From: CBDBZL01 sp031399025 | Lineage (GTDB): Bacteria; Pseudomonadota; Alphaproteobacteria; Sphingomonadales; Sphingomonadaceae | Direction: 5' to 3' | Length of the DNA stretch: 64,000 nt | NCBI GenBank assembly: GCA_031399025.1 | Contig: JANNOJ010000044.1 | Coordinates: 93,966-157,965, forward strand | Shown here: positions 33,923 through 42,979 of the stretch, piece after piece | How the letters are laid out: every line of letters starts with the position of its first letter | Numbering within the stretch: position 1 is the first letter of the stretch | Notes under the pieces: model-generated | What the model was told of the DNA's origin: nothing | What the model saw: only the letters and a program-made list of their open reading frames with translations | Database searches by the model: none | Translations under genes and position numbers: made by a program

Positions 33923-35287
33923 ATGCCCTATGCGCCCTCTCCCATGCCTCCAACCGGCTCCCCCCAGACCTTCCGCGTCCGCAATTTCGGCTGCCAGATG
34001 AACGTCTACGACGGCGAGCGCATGGCCGAGCTGCTGGTGGCAACCGGCCTCGCTCCCGCGGGCGAGGGCGAAGATGCCGAACTGGTCGTCCTCAATACCT
34101 GCCATATCCGCGAGAAGGCGGCGGAAAAGGTCTATTCCGAGATCGGCCGGCTGCGCCGCTTGGACGGCTCGCGGCCGTTGATCGCGGTGGCCGGCTGCGT
34201 CGCCCAGGCCGAGGGTGAGGAGATCTTCGCCCGCGCCCCGATGGTGGGCGTGGTGGTCGGCCCGCAGGCCTATCACCGCCTGCCCGCACTGATCGAGCGC
34301 GCCAGTCTGGGCGAGCGGGCGAGCGATACCGACATGCCGGCCGACGCCAAGTTCGCCGCCCTCCCCCGCCGCCGCCGCACGGGGCCGAGCGCCTTCCTCA
34401 CCGTGCAGGAAGGGTGCGACAAGTTCTGCACCTATTGCGTGGTGCCTTATACGCGCGGTGCGGAAATCTCCCGTCCTTACAACGATTTGCTGCACGAAGC
34501 CGAACAGCTGGTGGAAGCCGGCGCGCGCGAGATCACCCTGCTGGGCCAGAACGTCAACGCCTGGACCGGCGAGGATGCGCGCGGCCATGCGGTGCGCTTC
34601 GACGGCCTCATCCGCGCGCTGGCCGCGTTGCCCCGCCTGGCCCGCATCCGCTACACCACCAGCCATCCCGGCGACGTCACCGACGGCCTGATCGCCGCGC
34701 ATGGCGAAGTGGCCAAGCTGATGCCCTATCTGCACCTGCCCGTGCAGAGCGGCTCGGACCGGGTGCTCAAGGCGATGAACCGCAGCCACACCGCCGCGCA
34801 ATACCTGCGCCTGCTCGACCGCTTCCGCGCCGCCCGGCCGGACCTCGCGCTGTCGGGCGATTTCATCGTCGGCTTCCCCGGCGAGACCGAGGCCGAGTTC
34901 GCCCAGACGCTCGCGCTGGTCGATGCGGTCGGCTACGCGCAGGCCTACAGCTTCAAATATTCGCCGCGCCCCGGCACGCCCGCGGCCGCCATGGCCGGCC
35001 AGGTGCCGATCGAAGCGATGGACGAGCGGCTGCAGCGGCTGCAGGCGGCGCTCGGCCGGCATCAGCTCGCGTTCAACGCAGCGAGCGTGGGAGCAAGCTG
35101 CGAGGTGCTCGTGGAGCGGCGCGGCAAGCGGCCGGGCCAGTGGCTGGGCAAGTCCCCCTGGCTGCAATCGGTGGTGTTCGAACGCCCGGACACCGCCATC
35201 GGCGATCTGGTGCAGGTCGCACTGGTCGCGGCGGGTCCCAGGTCCATGCAGGGTCTGGTGCGCGCGAGCAAGACCCTTGGCGCCTAG
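33923..35287 (+). CDS. miaB: tRNA-2-methylthio-N6-dimethylallyladenosine synthase MiaB
   Basis: MiaB is a radical-SAM methylthiotransferase that modifies i6A37 to ms2i6A37 in tRNA. The 454-residue protein has the UPF0004 domain with cluster cysteines C24 (FGCQMN), C60 (NTCHIR) and C92 (AGCVAQ), and the radical SAM motif CxxxCxxC at C165, C169, C172 (GCDKFCTYCVVPYTRG). A C-terminal TRAM domain begins at about 375. The start at 33923 may be preceded in use by the ATG seven codons later. It heads the conserved miaB-phoH-ybeY-corC group. Confidence 0.96.
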   Translation: MPYAPSPMPPTGSPQTFRVRNFGCQMNVYDGERMAELLVATGLAPAGEGEDAELVVLNTCHIREKAAEKVYSEIGRLRRLDGSRPLIAVAGCVAQAEGEEIFARAPMVGVVVGPQAYHRLPALIERASLGERASDTDMPADAKFAALPRRRRTGPSAFLTVQEGCDKFCTYCVVPYTRGAEISRPYNDLLHEAEQLVEAGAREITLLGQNVNAWTGEDARGHAVRFDGLIRALAALPRLARIRYTTSHPGDVTDGLIAAHGEVAKLMPYLHLPVQSGSDRVLKAMNRSHTAAQYLRLLDRFRAARPDLALSGDFIVGFPGETEAEFAQTLALVDAVGYAQAYSFKYSPRPGTPAAAMAGQVPIEAMDERLQRLQAALGRHQLAFNAASVGASCEVLVERRGKRPGQWLGKSPWLQSVVFERPDTAIGDLVQVALVAAGPRSMQGLVRASKTLGA

Positions 35288-35342
35288 CCCGGCCCGCTTC
35301 CCGCGGCGGGAAGATTAAGGCGGCCCGCGGCGGGAGATTAAG
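35288..35342. repeat. short GC-rich tandem repeat after miaB
   Basis: Two similar copies, GGCCCGC(TTCC)CGCGGCGGGA(A)GATTAAG, lie at 35291-35319 and 35322-35342. The first contains a perfect palindrome CTTCCCGC-G-GCGGGAAG (35297-35313). No T-run follows, so it is not a classical intrinsic terminator, although it could form a stem in RNA. Confidence 0.5.
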
Positions 35343-35444
35343 TCGGTCGCATGACTTTCCACCGCCTTGGGCCAAGCCTTGGCTTGCGCCCGGCAATGCC
35401 CGCCCTATTCTCGGCCCCGGCAAGCCCGTCCGCGAAAGGAGCGC

Positions 35445-36539
35445 ATGGCCCGCAAGGCAGACAACGCACGCCGGGGAGCCCGCGATGGTCGGGGTTTTGC
35501 GGCAGTGGTCGCCCAATCCGAAGACGCGGCGCAGCGTTGGGCTCCGGACCTGCCCGACAGCCGCCGCGGTTCGGCCCGCCGGGCACGGGCGGAACTGGTG
35601 TTCGAGGAGCAGGCGGTGCTGGGCGCCCTGTTCGGCGAATTCGACGCCAACCTCGTACAGCTGGAGAACCGCCTGGGCGTTTACATCGGCGCGCGCGGCA
35701 ACCGGGTGGCGATCGAAGGCGCGCCCGACGGGGTCGCCCGGGCCCGCGACGTGCTCAGCCAGATGCACGCGCGCCTGCTCGCCGGCCAGGAGATGGATAC
35801 CGGCGCGGTCGAGGCGCTGATCGCCATGTCGAACGAGCCCACGCTGGAAGGCATCATCACCGGCGACGAGCACGCGCCGCCGATCACCATCCGCACGCGG
35901 CGCAAGACCATCGTGCCGCGCAGCGCCATGCAGGCCGAATACATGCGCCAGCTCGCCAGCCGCGACATGATCTTCGCGCTCGGCCCGGCGGGCACCGGCA
36001 AGACCTACGTGGCGGTGGCGCAGGCGGTTTCGCAGCTCATCACCGGCAGCGTCCAGCGCCTCATCCTCAGCCGCCCGGCGGTGGAGGCGGGCGAGCGGTT
36101 GGGCTTCCTGCCCGGCGACATGAAGGAGAAGGTCGACCCCTATCTGCGGCCGCTGTACGATGCGCTCTACGATTGCATGCCGCCCGAGCAGGTCGACCGC
36201 CGGCTGGCCTCGGGCGAGATCGAGATCGCCCCCATCGCCTTCATGCGCGGCCGCACCCTGGCCGACGCCTTCGTCATCCTCGACGAAGCGCAGAACACCA
36301 CCCGCGAGCAGATGAAGATGTTCCTCACCCGGTTCGGCCAGAACAGCCGGATGGTGGTGTGCGGCGACCCCCGGCAGGTCGACATCCCCGGCGGCGAGCG
36401 GCTGAGCGGGCTGCACGACGCGGTCGCCCGGCTGGAGGGGATCGAGGGCATCGGCATCACCCGCTTCGGCATCGCCGACGTGGTCCGCCACCCGATCGTG
36501 GGGCGGATCGTGGAGGCCTACGAGGGGCCGGACGGCTGA
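35445..36539 (+). CDS. phoH: PhoH family ATPase/RNA helicase-like protein (YbeZ)
   Basis: PhoH-like proteins are P-loop ATPases that work with YbeY in RNA metabolism. The 364-residue product has an N-terminal KH-like region (LVQLENRLGVYIGARGNRVAI), Walker A GPAGTGKT (180-187), the PhoH hallmark LILSRPAVEAGERLGFLPGD, Walker B VILDEAQNTT, and the sensor segment RMVVCGDPRQVDIP. The ATG at 35445 follows AAAGGAG. It lies between miaB and ybeY, as in many Proteobacteria. Confidence 0.95.
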   Translation: MARKADNARRGARDGRGFAAVVAQSEDAAQRWAPDLPDSRRGSARRARAELVFEEQAVLGALFGEFDANLVQLENRLGVYIGARGNRVAIEGAPDGVARARDVLSQMHARLLAGQEMDTGAVEALIAMSNEPTLEGIITGDEHAPPITIRTRRKTIVPRSAMQAEYMRQLASRDMIFALGPAGTGKTYVAVAQAVSQLITGSVQRLILSRPAVEAGERLGFLPGDMKEKVDPYLRPLYDALYDCMPPEQVDRRLASGEIEIAPIAFMRGRTLADAFVILDEAQNTTREQMKMFLTRFGQNSRMVVCGDPRQVDIPGGERLSGLHDAVARLEGIEGIGITRFGIADVVRHPIVGRIVEAYEGPDG

Positions 36540-36570
36540 CTCGCGGTGCGGCTGGCGTACCCCCTTACGC

Positions 36571-36597
36571 CGCTCGTCCCGAGCCTGTCGAAAGATC
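36571..36597. repeat. half of a Sphingomonadales-type palindromic repeat
   Basis: The word CTCGTCCCGAGCCTGTCGAA (start 36573), followed by AGAT, resembles one arm of the dispersed intergenic repeat containing GTCCTGAGCCTGTCGAAGGAC that is common in sphingomonads. The second arm is not obvious here. It lies in the 197-bp gap between phoH and ybeY, which otherwise holds no recognisable gene. Confidence 0.45.
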
Positions 36598-36736
36598 ACT
36601 TTTCTTCCGATCGGCGCGCGAAAGGAACAACGGTGCTTGGGCAGGCTGGGCACGGGCGGGGCGGGTCGAGCTTGGATTGCTGACCAGGTTGGAGCCCGGC
36701 GCGTTGCGCTGGTGAGCGAGCGGCGAGGGTGGACGA

Positions 36737-37246
36737 GTGGAGCTGGAGGTCGATCACGAGGGCTGGCCCCCGAGCGCCTGGCCCAACCTGGCGGCCCGCG
36801 CCGCCGCCGCCACCGCGCAAATCGTCCCCGAACTCGCCAACCCGCGCCTGTCCGCCAGCCTCCTGTTCACCACCGACGCCGAAATTAACGCGCTGAACCG
36901 CCAGTGGCGCGGGCGCGACCAGGCGACCAATGTGCTCTCCTTCCCCATGCTCGGGCGCGACGAGCTGCTGGCGCTCGCCCCTGATGGCCCGCCCGAACTG
37001 CTGGGCGATGTCGCCCTCGCCTTCGAGACCTGCGCCCGCGAGGCGGCGGACCAGGGCATCCCGCTGGAGCATCACGCCGCCCACCTGATCGTCCACGGCC
37101 TGCTCCATCTCGCCGGCCACGATCACGAGCTTTCACCCGGCGACGCGGAGGCGATGGAGGCGCTGGAGGTGAAGGCGCTTGCGCTGATGGGCATTGCGGA
37201 CCCATATGCGGGCGAACAGGAGGGCACGGCCGGCGGCCGTTCCTGA
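36737..37246 (+). CDS. ybeY: endoribonuclease/rRNA maturation factor YbeY
   Basis: YbeY is a zinc-dependent endoribonuclease needed for 16S rRNA 3'-end maturation and ribosome quality control. The 169-residue protein has the strand-forming motif INALNRQWRGRDQATNVLSF and the metal site HGLLHLAGHDH with H120, H124 and H130. The start is GTG with a purine-rich GGTGGACGA upstream. It is the usual partner of phoH and precedes corC by 30 bp. Confidence 0.95.
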   Translation: MELEVDHEGWPPSAWPNLAARAAAATAQIVPELANPRLSASLLFTTDAEINALNRQWRGRDQATNVLSFPMLGRDELLALAPDGPPELLGDVALAFETCAREAADQGIPLEHHAAHLIVHGLLHLAGHDHELSPGDAEAMEALEVKALALMGIADPYAGEQEGTAGGRS

Positions 37247-37276
37247 GGCCACAGGCACAAGGACAGCGGCGGGGCG

Positions 37277-38215
37277 ATGCCCGACCCAGGCAAGAGCGGC
37301 GAGTCCCCGCATGCAGACGCGGACAGTAAACGGGGATTGTGGAACGCCATCCGCCGGCTGTTCGAGGAGGGCGACACCTCGCTGCGCGAGCGGTTGGAAG
37401 AGGCGATCGACGAGCACGAGGAGGGCGACGACCAGGAGGCGCAATCGGGCGCCAATGGCGATCTGTCGTCGACCGAGCGCACCATGGTGCGCAACCTGCT
37501 CCATTTCAGCGACCACAGCGCCGACGATGTCGCGATTCCCCGCGGCGAGATCATCGCCGTCTCGGCCGATGCCGCCTGGGACGAGCTGGTGGCGCTGTTC
37601 GCCGAGCATGGCATCAGCCGGGTGCCGGTCTACCGCGACACGCTCGATGCCATCATCGGCATGATGCACATCAAGGACGTGTTCGCCCGGCTCGCCGGCG
37701 CCGATCCGCCGCCGGACGACTGGACCGAGCTGATGCGCGAGCCGCTCTACGTGCCCCAGGCGCGCAGCGCCCTCGACGTGCTGGCCGACATGCGCGCGCG
37801 CCGTATTCACCTGGCCATCGTGGTCGATGAATTTTCCGGCACCGACGGCATCATCACCTTCGAGGACCTGGTCGAGGAGATCATCGGCGAGATCGAGGAC
37901 GAGCACGACGAGGACCCTGTGGATCTCGTCGTCCTGCTCGGCGAGGGCGTCTGGGAGGCAGACGCACGGGCCGAACTCGACGACGTGGCCGAGATCGTCG
38001 GCGATCCGCGCATCGCCGAGGTGGAGGAGGCGGTCGGCACGTTGGGGGGCCTGGCCTTCGTGCTCGCCGGCCAGGTGCCGCAGCCCGGCGCGCAGCTCAC
38101 CCATCCGAGCGGCTGGCGGATCGAGGTGATCGCCGGCGATGAGACCCACGTCACCAGCCTGCGCCTGCATCGCCCCCTTCTCCAGGAAGACGAGGCGATC
38201 ACCGAACCGGGCTGA
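37277..38215 (+). CDS. corC: CBS-domain transporter-associated protein (CorC/TlyC, hemolysin family)
   Basis: The 312-residue product has no membrane segment. It contains two CBS domains (about 85-210, with IPRGEIIAVSADAAWDELVALF and LDAIIGMMHIKDVF, then ALDVLADMRARRIHLAIVVDEF) and a C-terminal CorC_HlyC transporter-associated domain (about 225-305). CorC/YbeX proteins are linked to magnesium/cobalt efflux and ribosome metabolism. The long acidic linker between the CBS and CorC domains (IIGEIEDEHDEDP) is typical. An apolipoprotein N-acyltransferase (lnt), often next, is replaced here by a LysR gene. Confidence 0.93.
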   Translation: MPDPGKSGESPHADADSKRGLWNAIRRLFEEGDTSLRERLEEAIDEHEEGDDQEAQSGANGDLSSTERTMVRNLLHFSDHSADDVAIPRGEIIAVSADAAWDELVALFAEHGISRVPVYRDTLDAIIGMMHIKDVFARLAGADPPPDDWTELMREPLYVPQARSALDVLADMRARRIHLAIVVDEFSGTDGIITFEDLVEEIIGEIEDEHDEDPVDLVVLLGEGVWEADARAELDDVAEIVGDPRIAEVEEAVGTLGGLAFVLAGQVPQPGAQLTHPSGWRIEVIAGDETHVTSLRLHRPLLQEDEAITEPG

Positions 38216-38373
38216 CCCGCCGAGCAGGCCTCGGCGTCTCGCGCCGGCTTGCTCGATCCCGAGGCGCTTGCGGCGCGGGATGCAGGCACCATTTCGGGCT
38301 CTGTGGCATCTTTGGTGCGCTGCGACAATTTGTTGCTCGACCATAGTTGCAGGAACCGCAATACCCCGTCGGT

Positions 38374-39252
38374 ATGCGCCGTCTCCCCCCTCTCCGCGCC
38401 CTGGAAGCTTTCGTGCGCGTCGTGCGCCTGGGCTCGGCGCGGGCGGCGGCCGCCGAACTCGGGCTGAGCCCCTCGGCGCTGTCGCGGCGGGTCAGCAATC
38501 TGGAGGATTTCACCGGCAAGAAGCTGTTCTCCCGCTCGGGCCAGGCCATGCGGCTGACGGACGAGGGACGCAGCTTCTACGACGCTGTGGCGCCGCACCT
38601 CGAATCGCTCGCGATCGCGGTGGAGGCGCAGTCGGAGAACCTGCAGCTGCTGCGGCTGCGGCTGGGGGTGCTGCCGCTGTTCGGGACCCAGCGGCTGTTC
38701 CCCAAGCTGCCCGACCTGCGCGCCCGCCATCCGCGGTTGCATATCGACATCGACACCGGCCCCCACCTCATCGACCGGGTGGGCGACACGCTCGATGCCG
38801 CGCTGCTGCTGATGACCCAGCCGGCGGTGGGCTTCCACGGCGTGCAGCTCGACCAGAACACGGTCCACGCCATCTGCAGCCGGCGCCTCGCCGACGAGCT
38901 CGGACCCAACCCGGGGATCGAGGCGCTGGCCCGGCAGACCTTCCTCATCCACACCGACATGCCCTTGAGCTTCGATGCCTGGAAGGCGGCGCTGGGCTAC
39001 CAGGCGCTGCAGCCCAACGCCATCGACCACTACGATTCCGGCCAGCTGATCCTCGAGGCCGCCGCGCAGGACCTGGGCATCGCCATGATGCACGACGACC
39101 ACCTCAAGCGGAACAACGACCCGCGCCTCGCCAAGCTGTTCGACATCGAGGTGCAGAGCCCCTATTCCTACTGGTTCGTCTGCCGCCCGGTCGACCTGGA
39201 GAGCCGCCCGGTACGCATCTTCCACGACTGGCTGCTCGAAGCGCAATTGTAG
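38374..39252 (+). CDS. LysR family transcriptional regulator
   Basis: This is a 292-residue LysR-type regulator of the GcvA-like subgroup. The N-terminal HTH (LPPLRALEAFVRVVRLGSAR, then LGLSPSALSRRVSNLEDFTG) is followed by an effector-binding domain with periplasmic-binding-protein fold. I chose the ATG at 38374 because the HTH begins right after it; in-frame codons upstream contain only a TTG. Its target is unknown. No divergent gene sits next to it, and it converges on the cyclophilin gene. Confidence 0.92.
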   Translation: MRRLPPLRALEAFVRVVRLGSARAAAAELGLSPSALSRRVSNLEDFTGKKLFSRSGQAMRLTDEGRSFYDAVAPHLESLAIAVEAQSENLQLLRLRLGVLPLFGTQRLFPKLPDLRARHPRLHIDIDTGPHLIDRVGDTLDAALLLMTQPAVGFHGVQLDQNTVHAICSRRLADELGPNPGIEALARQTFLIHTDMPLSFDAWKAALGYQALQPNAIDHYDSGQLILEAAAQDLGIAMMHDDHLKRNNDPRLAKLFDIEVQSPYSYWFVCRPVDLESRPVRIFHDWLLEAQL

Positions 39253-39292
39253 GTGGCCGAGCGGAACAGGCCCGCCCACCCCACCCCTTCCG

Positions 39293-39754
39293 CTATTCCA
39301 CCATAGCCCTGACGATCTTGCCCGGCGCGCGCGGGGGCTCGCCCGTGGGGAGGGCATCGACGTGCTCCATGCCGCTCTCCACCTCGCCCCAGACGGTGTA
39401 CTGCTTGTCGAGGAAGCGGGCGTCATCGAGGCAGATGAAGAACTGGCTGTTGGCGCTGTCGGGCGCGTTGGTGCGGGCCATCGAGCAGACGCCGCGCACG
39501 TGCGGCTCGGCGTTGAACTCGGCCTTGAGGTCGGCCCGGTCGCTGCCGCTCATGCCGGTGCCCGTCGGGTCGCCGCCCTGAGCCATGAAGCCGGGGATCA
39601 CCCGATGAAATACCACGCCGTCGTAGAAGCCCTCGCCCGCCAGCTCGGCAATGCGCGCAACGTGGCCGGGCGCTAGGTCGGGGCGCAGCTTGATCACCAC
39701 TTCGCGCTCGGCGCCATCGCCGGTGTCGAGGGTGAAGGTGAGTTTTTCGGCCAT
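39293..39754 (-). CDS. cyclophilin-type peptidyl-prolyl cis-trans isomerase
   Basis: This is a cytoplasmic cyclophilin of 153 residues. The active-site motifs are VVFHRVIPGFMAQGGDPTG, SMARTNAPDSANSQFFICL and WGEVESGMEHVDAL. There is no signal peptide. The ATG at 39754 follows AAAGGA. It catalyses proline isomerisation during protein folding. It converges with the LysR gene over a 40-bp gap and is divergent from mgtE. Confidence 0.95.
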   Translation of the reverse strand: MAEKLTFTLDTGDGAEREVVIKLRPDLAPGHVARIAELAGEGFYDGVVFHRVIPGFMAQGGDPTGTGMSGSDRADLKAEFNAEPHVRGVCSMARTNAPDSANSQFFICLDDARFLDKQYTVWGEVESGMEHVDALPTGEPPRAPGKIVRAMVE

Positions 39755-39893
39755 CGGATCGCGTCCTTTCTCGGTTGCGCGCCCCACATAGGGATGTGCG
39801 CCCGGAAGTCACGCGCCACGGGACAGTAAGTGCGGCGCTGGACCCCGCCCGGCGTGCCTTGCTTTTGGGCCGGGCCGCAATAGAGCCCCGGGC

Positions 39894-41312
39894 ATGGCCG
39901 AAACCGATCTGCGCGCCCGCGACAGCGACGCCCAAGCCGGCGCAGAGGGCGGCGGCGAGTTCGACGAGGAGAACCGGCTGAAGCCCGGCTTCGTCGCCAG
40001 CGTCCGCACGGCGCTCGAGGACGGCGACGAGGCGCGCACCTACGACCTGGTCGAGCCGCTCCACCCGGCCGACATCGCCGACCTGCTCGAGCTGCTCGAG
40101 CCCGACAAGCGGCGCGCGCTGGCCGCGGCGATCACCGACCTGATGACCGGCGAGGTGATCGCCGAACTGAACGATTACGTCCGCGACTCCATGATCGAGG
40201 CGCTGCCCGCCGCGATGGTGGCCGAGATCGCCGACCAGCTCGACACCGACGACGCGGTGCAGCTGATCGAGGATCTGGAGCCCGCCGACCAGCGCGCCAT
40301 CCTCGACGAGATGGAGCCCGGAAGCCGCCTGGCGGTAGAGGCCGCGCTGTCCTACCCCGAGGAGACCGCCGGCCGCCTGATGCAGCGCGAGCTGGTCGCG
40401 GTCCCCGAGACGATGAATGTGGGCGACCTCATCGACTACCTGCGCGACAACGACGCGCTGACCACCGAGTTCTGGGAGGTGTTCGTGGTGGATGCGCGCC
40501 ATCATCCGGTGGGCACCTGCCACCTCTCGTGGATCCTGCGCTGCCCGCGGCACATCGCGCTCGCCGACGTGATGCTGCGCGACCAGACGCTGATCCCGGT
40601 CGACATGGACCAGGAGGAGGTGGCGCTCCGGTTCCAGAAATACGCGCTGATCTCGGCCGCGGTGGTGGACAGGAGCGGCCGGCTGGTGGGCCAGCTCACG
40701 GTGGACGACATCGTCCACATCATCCAGCAGGAGGCCGGCGAGGACGCGCTGCTGATGAGCGGCGCGGGCGAAGGCGACATCAACGAGCCCATCCGCGATG
40801 CCTATTTCGCCCGGGTGCGCTGGCTGGTGGCCAACCTCGGCACCGCGCTCATCGCCAGCTTCATCATCGCCTTCTTCGACAGCGCCATCGCCCAGCTGAC
40901 CGCGCTGGCAGTGCTGATGCCGATCGTGCCCTCGCTGGGCGGCAATGCCGGCACCCAGACCATGGCGGTGACGGTGCGCGCCATCGCGATGAACCAGCTC
41001 ACCCGTTCCAACACCCGGCGGATGCTGTGGCGCGAGTTCAAGGTCGCCTTCCTCAACGGCGCCACCGTGGCGAGCGTGATCGGGGTGGGCGTGGCGGCGG
41101 TGTTCGGGCCGGCGATGGGCGGGGTGATCGCCGGGGCGATGATCATCAACATCGTGACCGCGGGGCTGGCGGGCGTGATGGTGCCGGTGCTGTTCGAGCG
41201 CATGGGCACCGACCCGGCGGTCGCCTCGAGCGTGTTCGTGACGATGATCACCGATTCGATGGGCTTCTTCGCCTTCCTCGGCCTGGCGGTGGCGTTCGGG
41301 CTCACCGGGTGA
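39894..41312 (+). CDS. mgtE: magnesium transporter MgtE
   Basis: MgtE is a homodimeric magnesium channel gated by cytoplasmic magnesium. The 472-residue product has the N-terminal superhelical domain (about 45-150, LHPADIADLLELLEPDKRRAL), two CBS domains (about 155-275, with the conserved RLMQRELVAVPETM entry), and five membrane segments from about 315. The latter include MPIVPSLGGNAGTQTMAV, which is the pore signature. Expression may be controlled from the 140-bp upstream gap; I see no M-box there. Confidence 0.95.
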   Translation: MAETDLRARDSDAQAGAEGGGEFDEENRLKPGFVASVRTALEDGDEARTYDLVEPLHPADIADLLELLEPDKRRALAAAITDLMTGEVIAELNDYVRDSMIEALPAAMVAEIADQLDTDDAVQLIEDLEPADQRAILDEMEPGSRLAVEAALSYPEETAGRLMQRELVAVPETMNVGDLIDYLRDNDALTTEFWEVFVVDARHHPVGTCHLSWILRCPRHIALADVMLRDQTLIPVDMDQEEVALRFQKYALISAAVVDRSGRLVGQLTVDDIVHIIQQEAGEDALLMSGAGEGDINEPIRDAYFARVRWLVANLGTALIASFIIAFFDSAIAQLTALAVLMPIVPSLGGNAGTQTMAVTVRAIAMNQLTRSNTRRMLWREFKVAFLNGATVASVIGVGVAAVFGPAMGGVIAGAMIINIVTAGLAGVMVPVLFERMGTDPAVASSVFVTMITDSMGFFAFLGLAVAFGLTG

Positions 41313-41538
41313 GGCGAAGGTGACGAAGGTGACAGGGTGCAACCTTTGGTTTTCCCGCTTTTCCCTTTCTGTTTCAGTGACTTGATGGGCGTTTTCGAAG
41401 GTTACACTCCGGCGTCTGTAAAATTCGGGGGCACGCGGCGCCACGGCAGGCAGCGCGCCGCATCCTGCCCCCGGCGCGGCCTGTAGGACAGGGCCTTGCG
41501 CCCTCGAAAACGCGGGGCGGCATACCCAGATCGGCGCG
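41313..41538. other. 226-bp intergenic region, no gene seen
   Basis: The segment between mgtE and the DUF1489 gene includes GTGACGAAGGTGACA-type words and a relatively AT-rich stretch (about 41340-41420). A spurious antisense frame crosses it. It may be dispersed repeat or promoter DNA; I cannot assign a function. Confidence 0.4.
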
Positions 41539-41931
41539 ATGCCGCTCCACCTGACCAAGATCGCCTTCGGCGCGAAGACCTACGCCGATATCGAGCGCTG
41601 GTTCGAGGGCCGCCCGAACGTGCCGGTCAACACCCGCTACCGCCCCACGCGGCACGCCGAGTGCATCGGCGGCTCGCTGTACTGGGTCCACGAGCACGCG
41701 CTGGTCGCCCGCTCGCCGATCATCGGCTTCCGCGAGCAGGAGGGCGGGCGCTGGTGGATCGACCTGGAGCCGCGGCTGATCCGGGTGCAGCCGGTGGCCC
41801 GCCGGGCGCACCAGGGCTGGCGCTACCTCACCGACGCCGCCGCCCCGCGCGACCTGGCCGAGGGCGAGGCCGCGGGCGACGCGATGCCGGGCAAGCTGCT
41901 GCGCAAGCTGAGCCACATGGGGCTGGTGTGA
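41539..41931 (+). CDS. DUF1489 family protein
   Basis: This 130-residue protein matches DUF1489 throughout, a family widespread in Alphaproteobacteria with no known function. Characteristic parts are LHLTKIAFGAKTYADIERWF, the TRYRPTRHAECIGGSLYWV segment, and KLLRKLSHMGLV at the end. There is no signal peptide or membrane segment. The conserved basic and aromatic residues might bind nucleic acid or nucleotide, but that is a guess. The downstream 150 bp before nudC (opposite strand) has no supported gene. Confidence 0.9.
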   Translation: MPLHLTKIAFGAKTYADIERWFEGRPNVPVNTRYRPTRHAECIGGSLYWVHEHALVARSPIIGFREQEGGRWWIDLEPRLIRVQPVARRAHQGWRYLTDAAAPRDLAEGEAAGDAMPGKLLRKLSHMGLV

Positions 41932-42082
41932 GGGACCGGGCTGCGAGGCGCCGATTGCACGATGCCATCGTTGGAACAGCCGAGCGGGTCGGCCAGGCCG
42001 AACACCGGCGCACCGGCGACGAAAATGTCGGCCAGCGGATCGACGCTGATCGACGGCTCGCCGCCGACCACCTGCCGCCCCT

Positions 42083-42979
42083 TCAGCCGCGCTCCAGCCA
42101 CCATTCCAGCATCAGGTGCGCGATGGCTCGGGCGGGCGGGGGCGTGAAGGTGGTGCTCTCCTGGCCGCGTCCGAGCGCCTCGGCCACCTGGCTCCGCGTG
42201 AACCAGCGCGCGTCCTCGATCTCGGTATGGTCGATCACCAGCGCGCGCGAATCGGCCAGCGCGTGGCAGCCGAGCATGAGCTGCGAGGGGAAGGGCCAGG
42301 GCTGGCTGGCGATGTAGCCGACCTGGCGGACCGCGACGCCGGCCTCCTCGAGCACCTCGCGCGCGACCGCCTCCTCGATGCTCTCGCCCGGCTCGACGAA
42401 GCCGGCCAGGGCCGAATAGCTGCGCGGGGGAAAGCGCGCCTGACGGCCGAGCAGCAGCTCGCCGGTGCCCGCGTGTTCCACCAGCATGATCGCGACCGGA
42501 TCGACCCGGGGGAAATGCTGCGCCGCGCAGGCCGGGCAATCGCGCTGCCAGCCGCCTTTCGCCAGGCGCGTGGGGCTGCCGCAGCGGGCGCAGAAGCGGT
42601 GGCGCGCGTGCCAGTCGACCAGGCTGCGGGCGGTGCCGTAGAGGGCGAGCTCGTCCAGCGGCAGGCGGGCGATGTCGGTCCATATGCTGCGGGGGGCATA
42701 GGCCGGGCCGCTGTCACCCACCGCGGGCACGGCGGCGAACAGCGGGCGCTCGGCCAGCAGGCCCAGGAACACCGTCTCGCGGGGGTCGGACGGATCGAGC
42801 GGCGCGAAGGTCAGCCGGCCGCCGGGGCCGAGCTCGGGGGCGAGACCGTCGAGCACCAGCAGCCGGCCCTCGCCGCCGGCGCGCCGGGCGGCGAGCGCGG
42901 CGTCATCGCCGCGGATGTGGTCGGCGCGATCGAGCGGATAGCCGGCGAAGGCGGGCAGGCCCGGTGGTTTGGGCGCCAT
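42083..42979 (-). CDS. nudC: NAD(+) diphosphatase / NADH pyrophosphatase NudC
   Basis: NudC hydrolyses NAD(H) to NMN(H) and AMP and removes NAD caps from RNA. The 298-residue protein has the zinc ribbon (FCARCG, then RDCPACAAQHFPRVDP), the Nudix box (GFVEPGESIEEAVAREVLEEAG) and the subfamily marker SQPWPFPSQLMLG. Its ATG overlaps the stop of the upstream serine hydrolase gene (ATGA). Confidence 0.95.
   Translation of the reverse strand: MAPKPPGLPAFAGYPLDRADHIRGDDAALAARRAGGEGRLLVLDGLAPELGPGGRLTFAPLDPSDPRETVFLGLLAERPLFAAVPAVGDSGPAYAPRSIWTDIARLPLDELALYGTARSLVDWHARHRFCARCGSPTRLAKGGWQRDCPACAAQHFPRVDPVAIMLVEHAGTGELLLGRQARFPPRSYSALAGFVEPGESIEEAVAREVLEEAGVAVRQVGYIASQPWPFPSQLMLGCHALADSRALVIDHTEIEDARWFTRSQVAEALGRGQESTTFTPPPARAIAHLMLEWWLERG

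Noticed and set aside
32789..35167. A 792-residue minus-strand frame across fur, plsC and miaB
   Set aside because: It is the antisense shadow of three recognisable genes and has no protein-like features or ribosome site.
41823..42104. A 94-residue minus-strand frame beginning MVAGARLKGRQVVGGEP between nudC and the DUF1489 gene
   Set aside because: The first half looks faintly protein-like, but it overlaps the DUF1489 gene antisense, has no ribosome site and no recognisable family.
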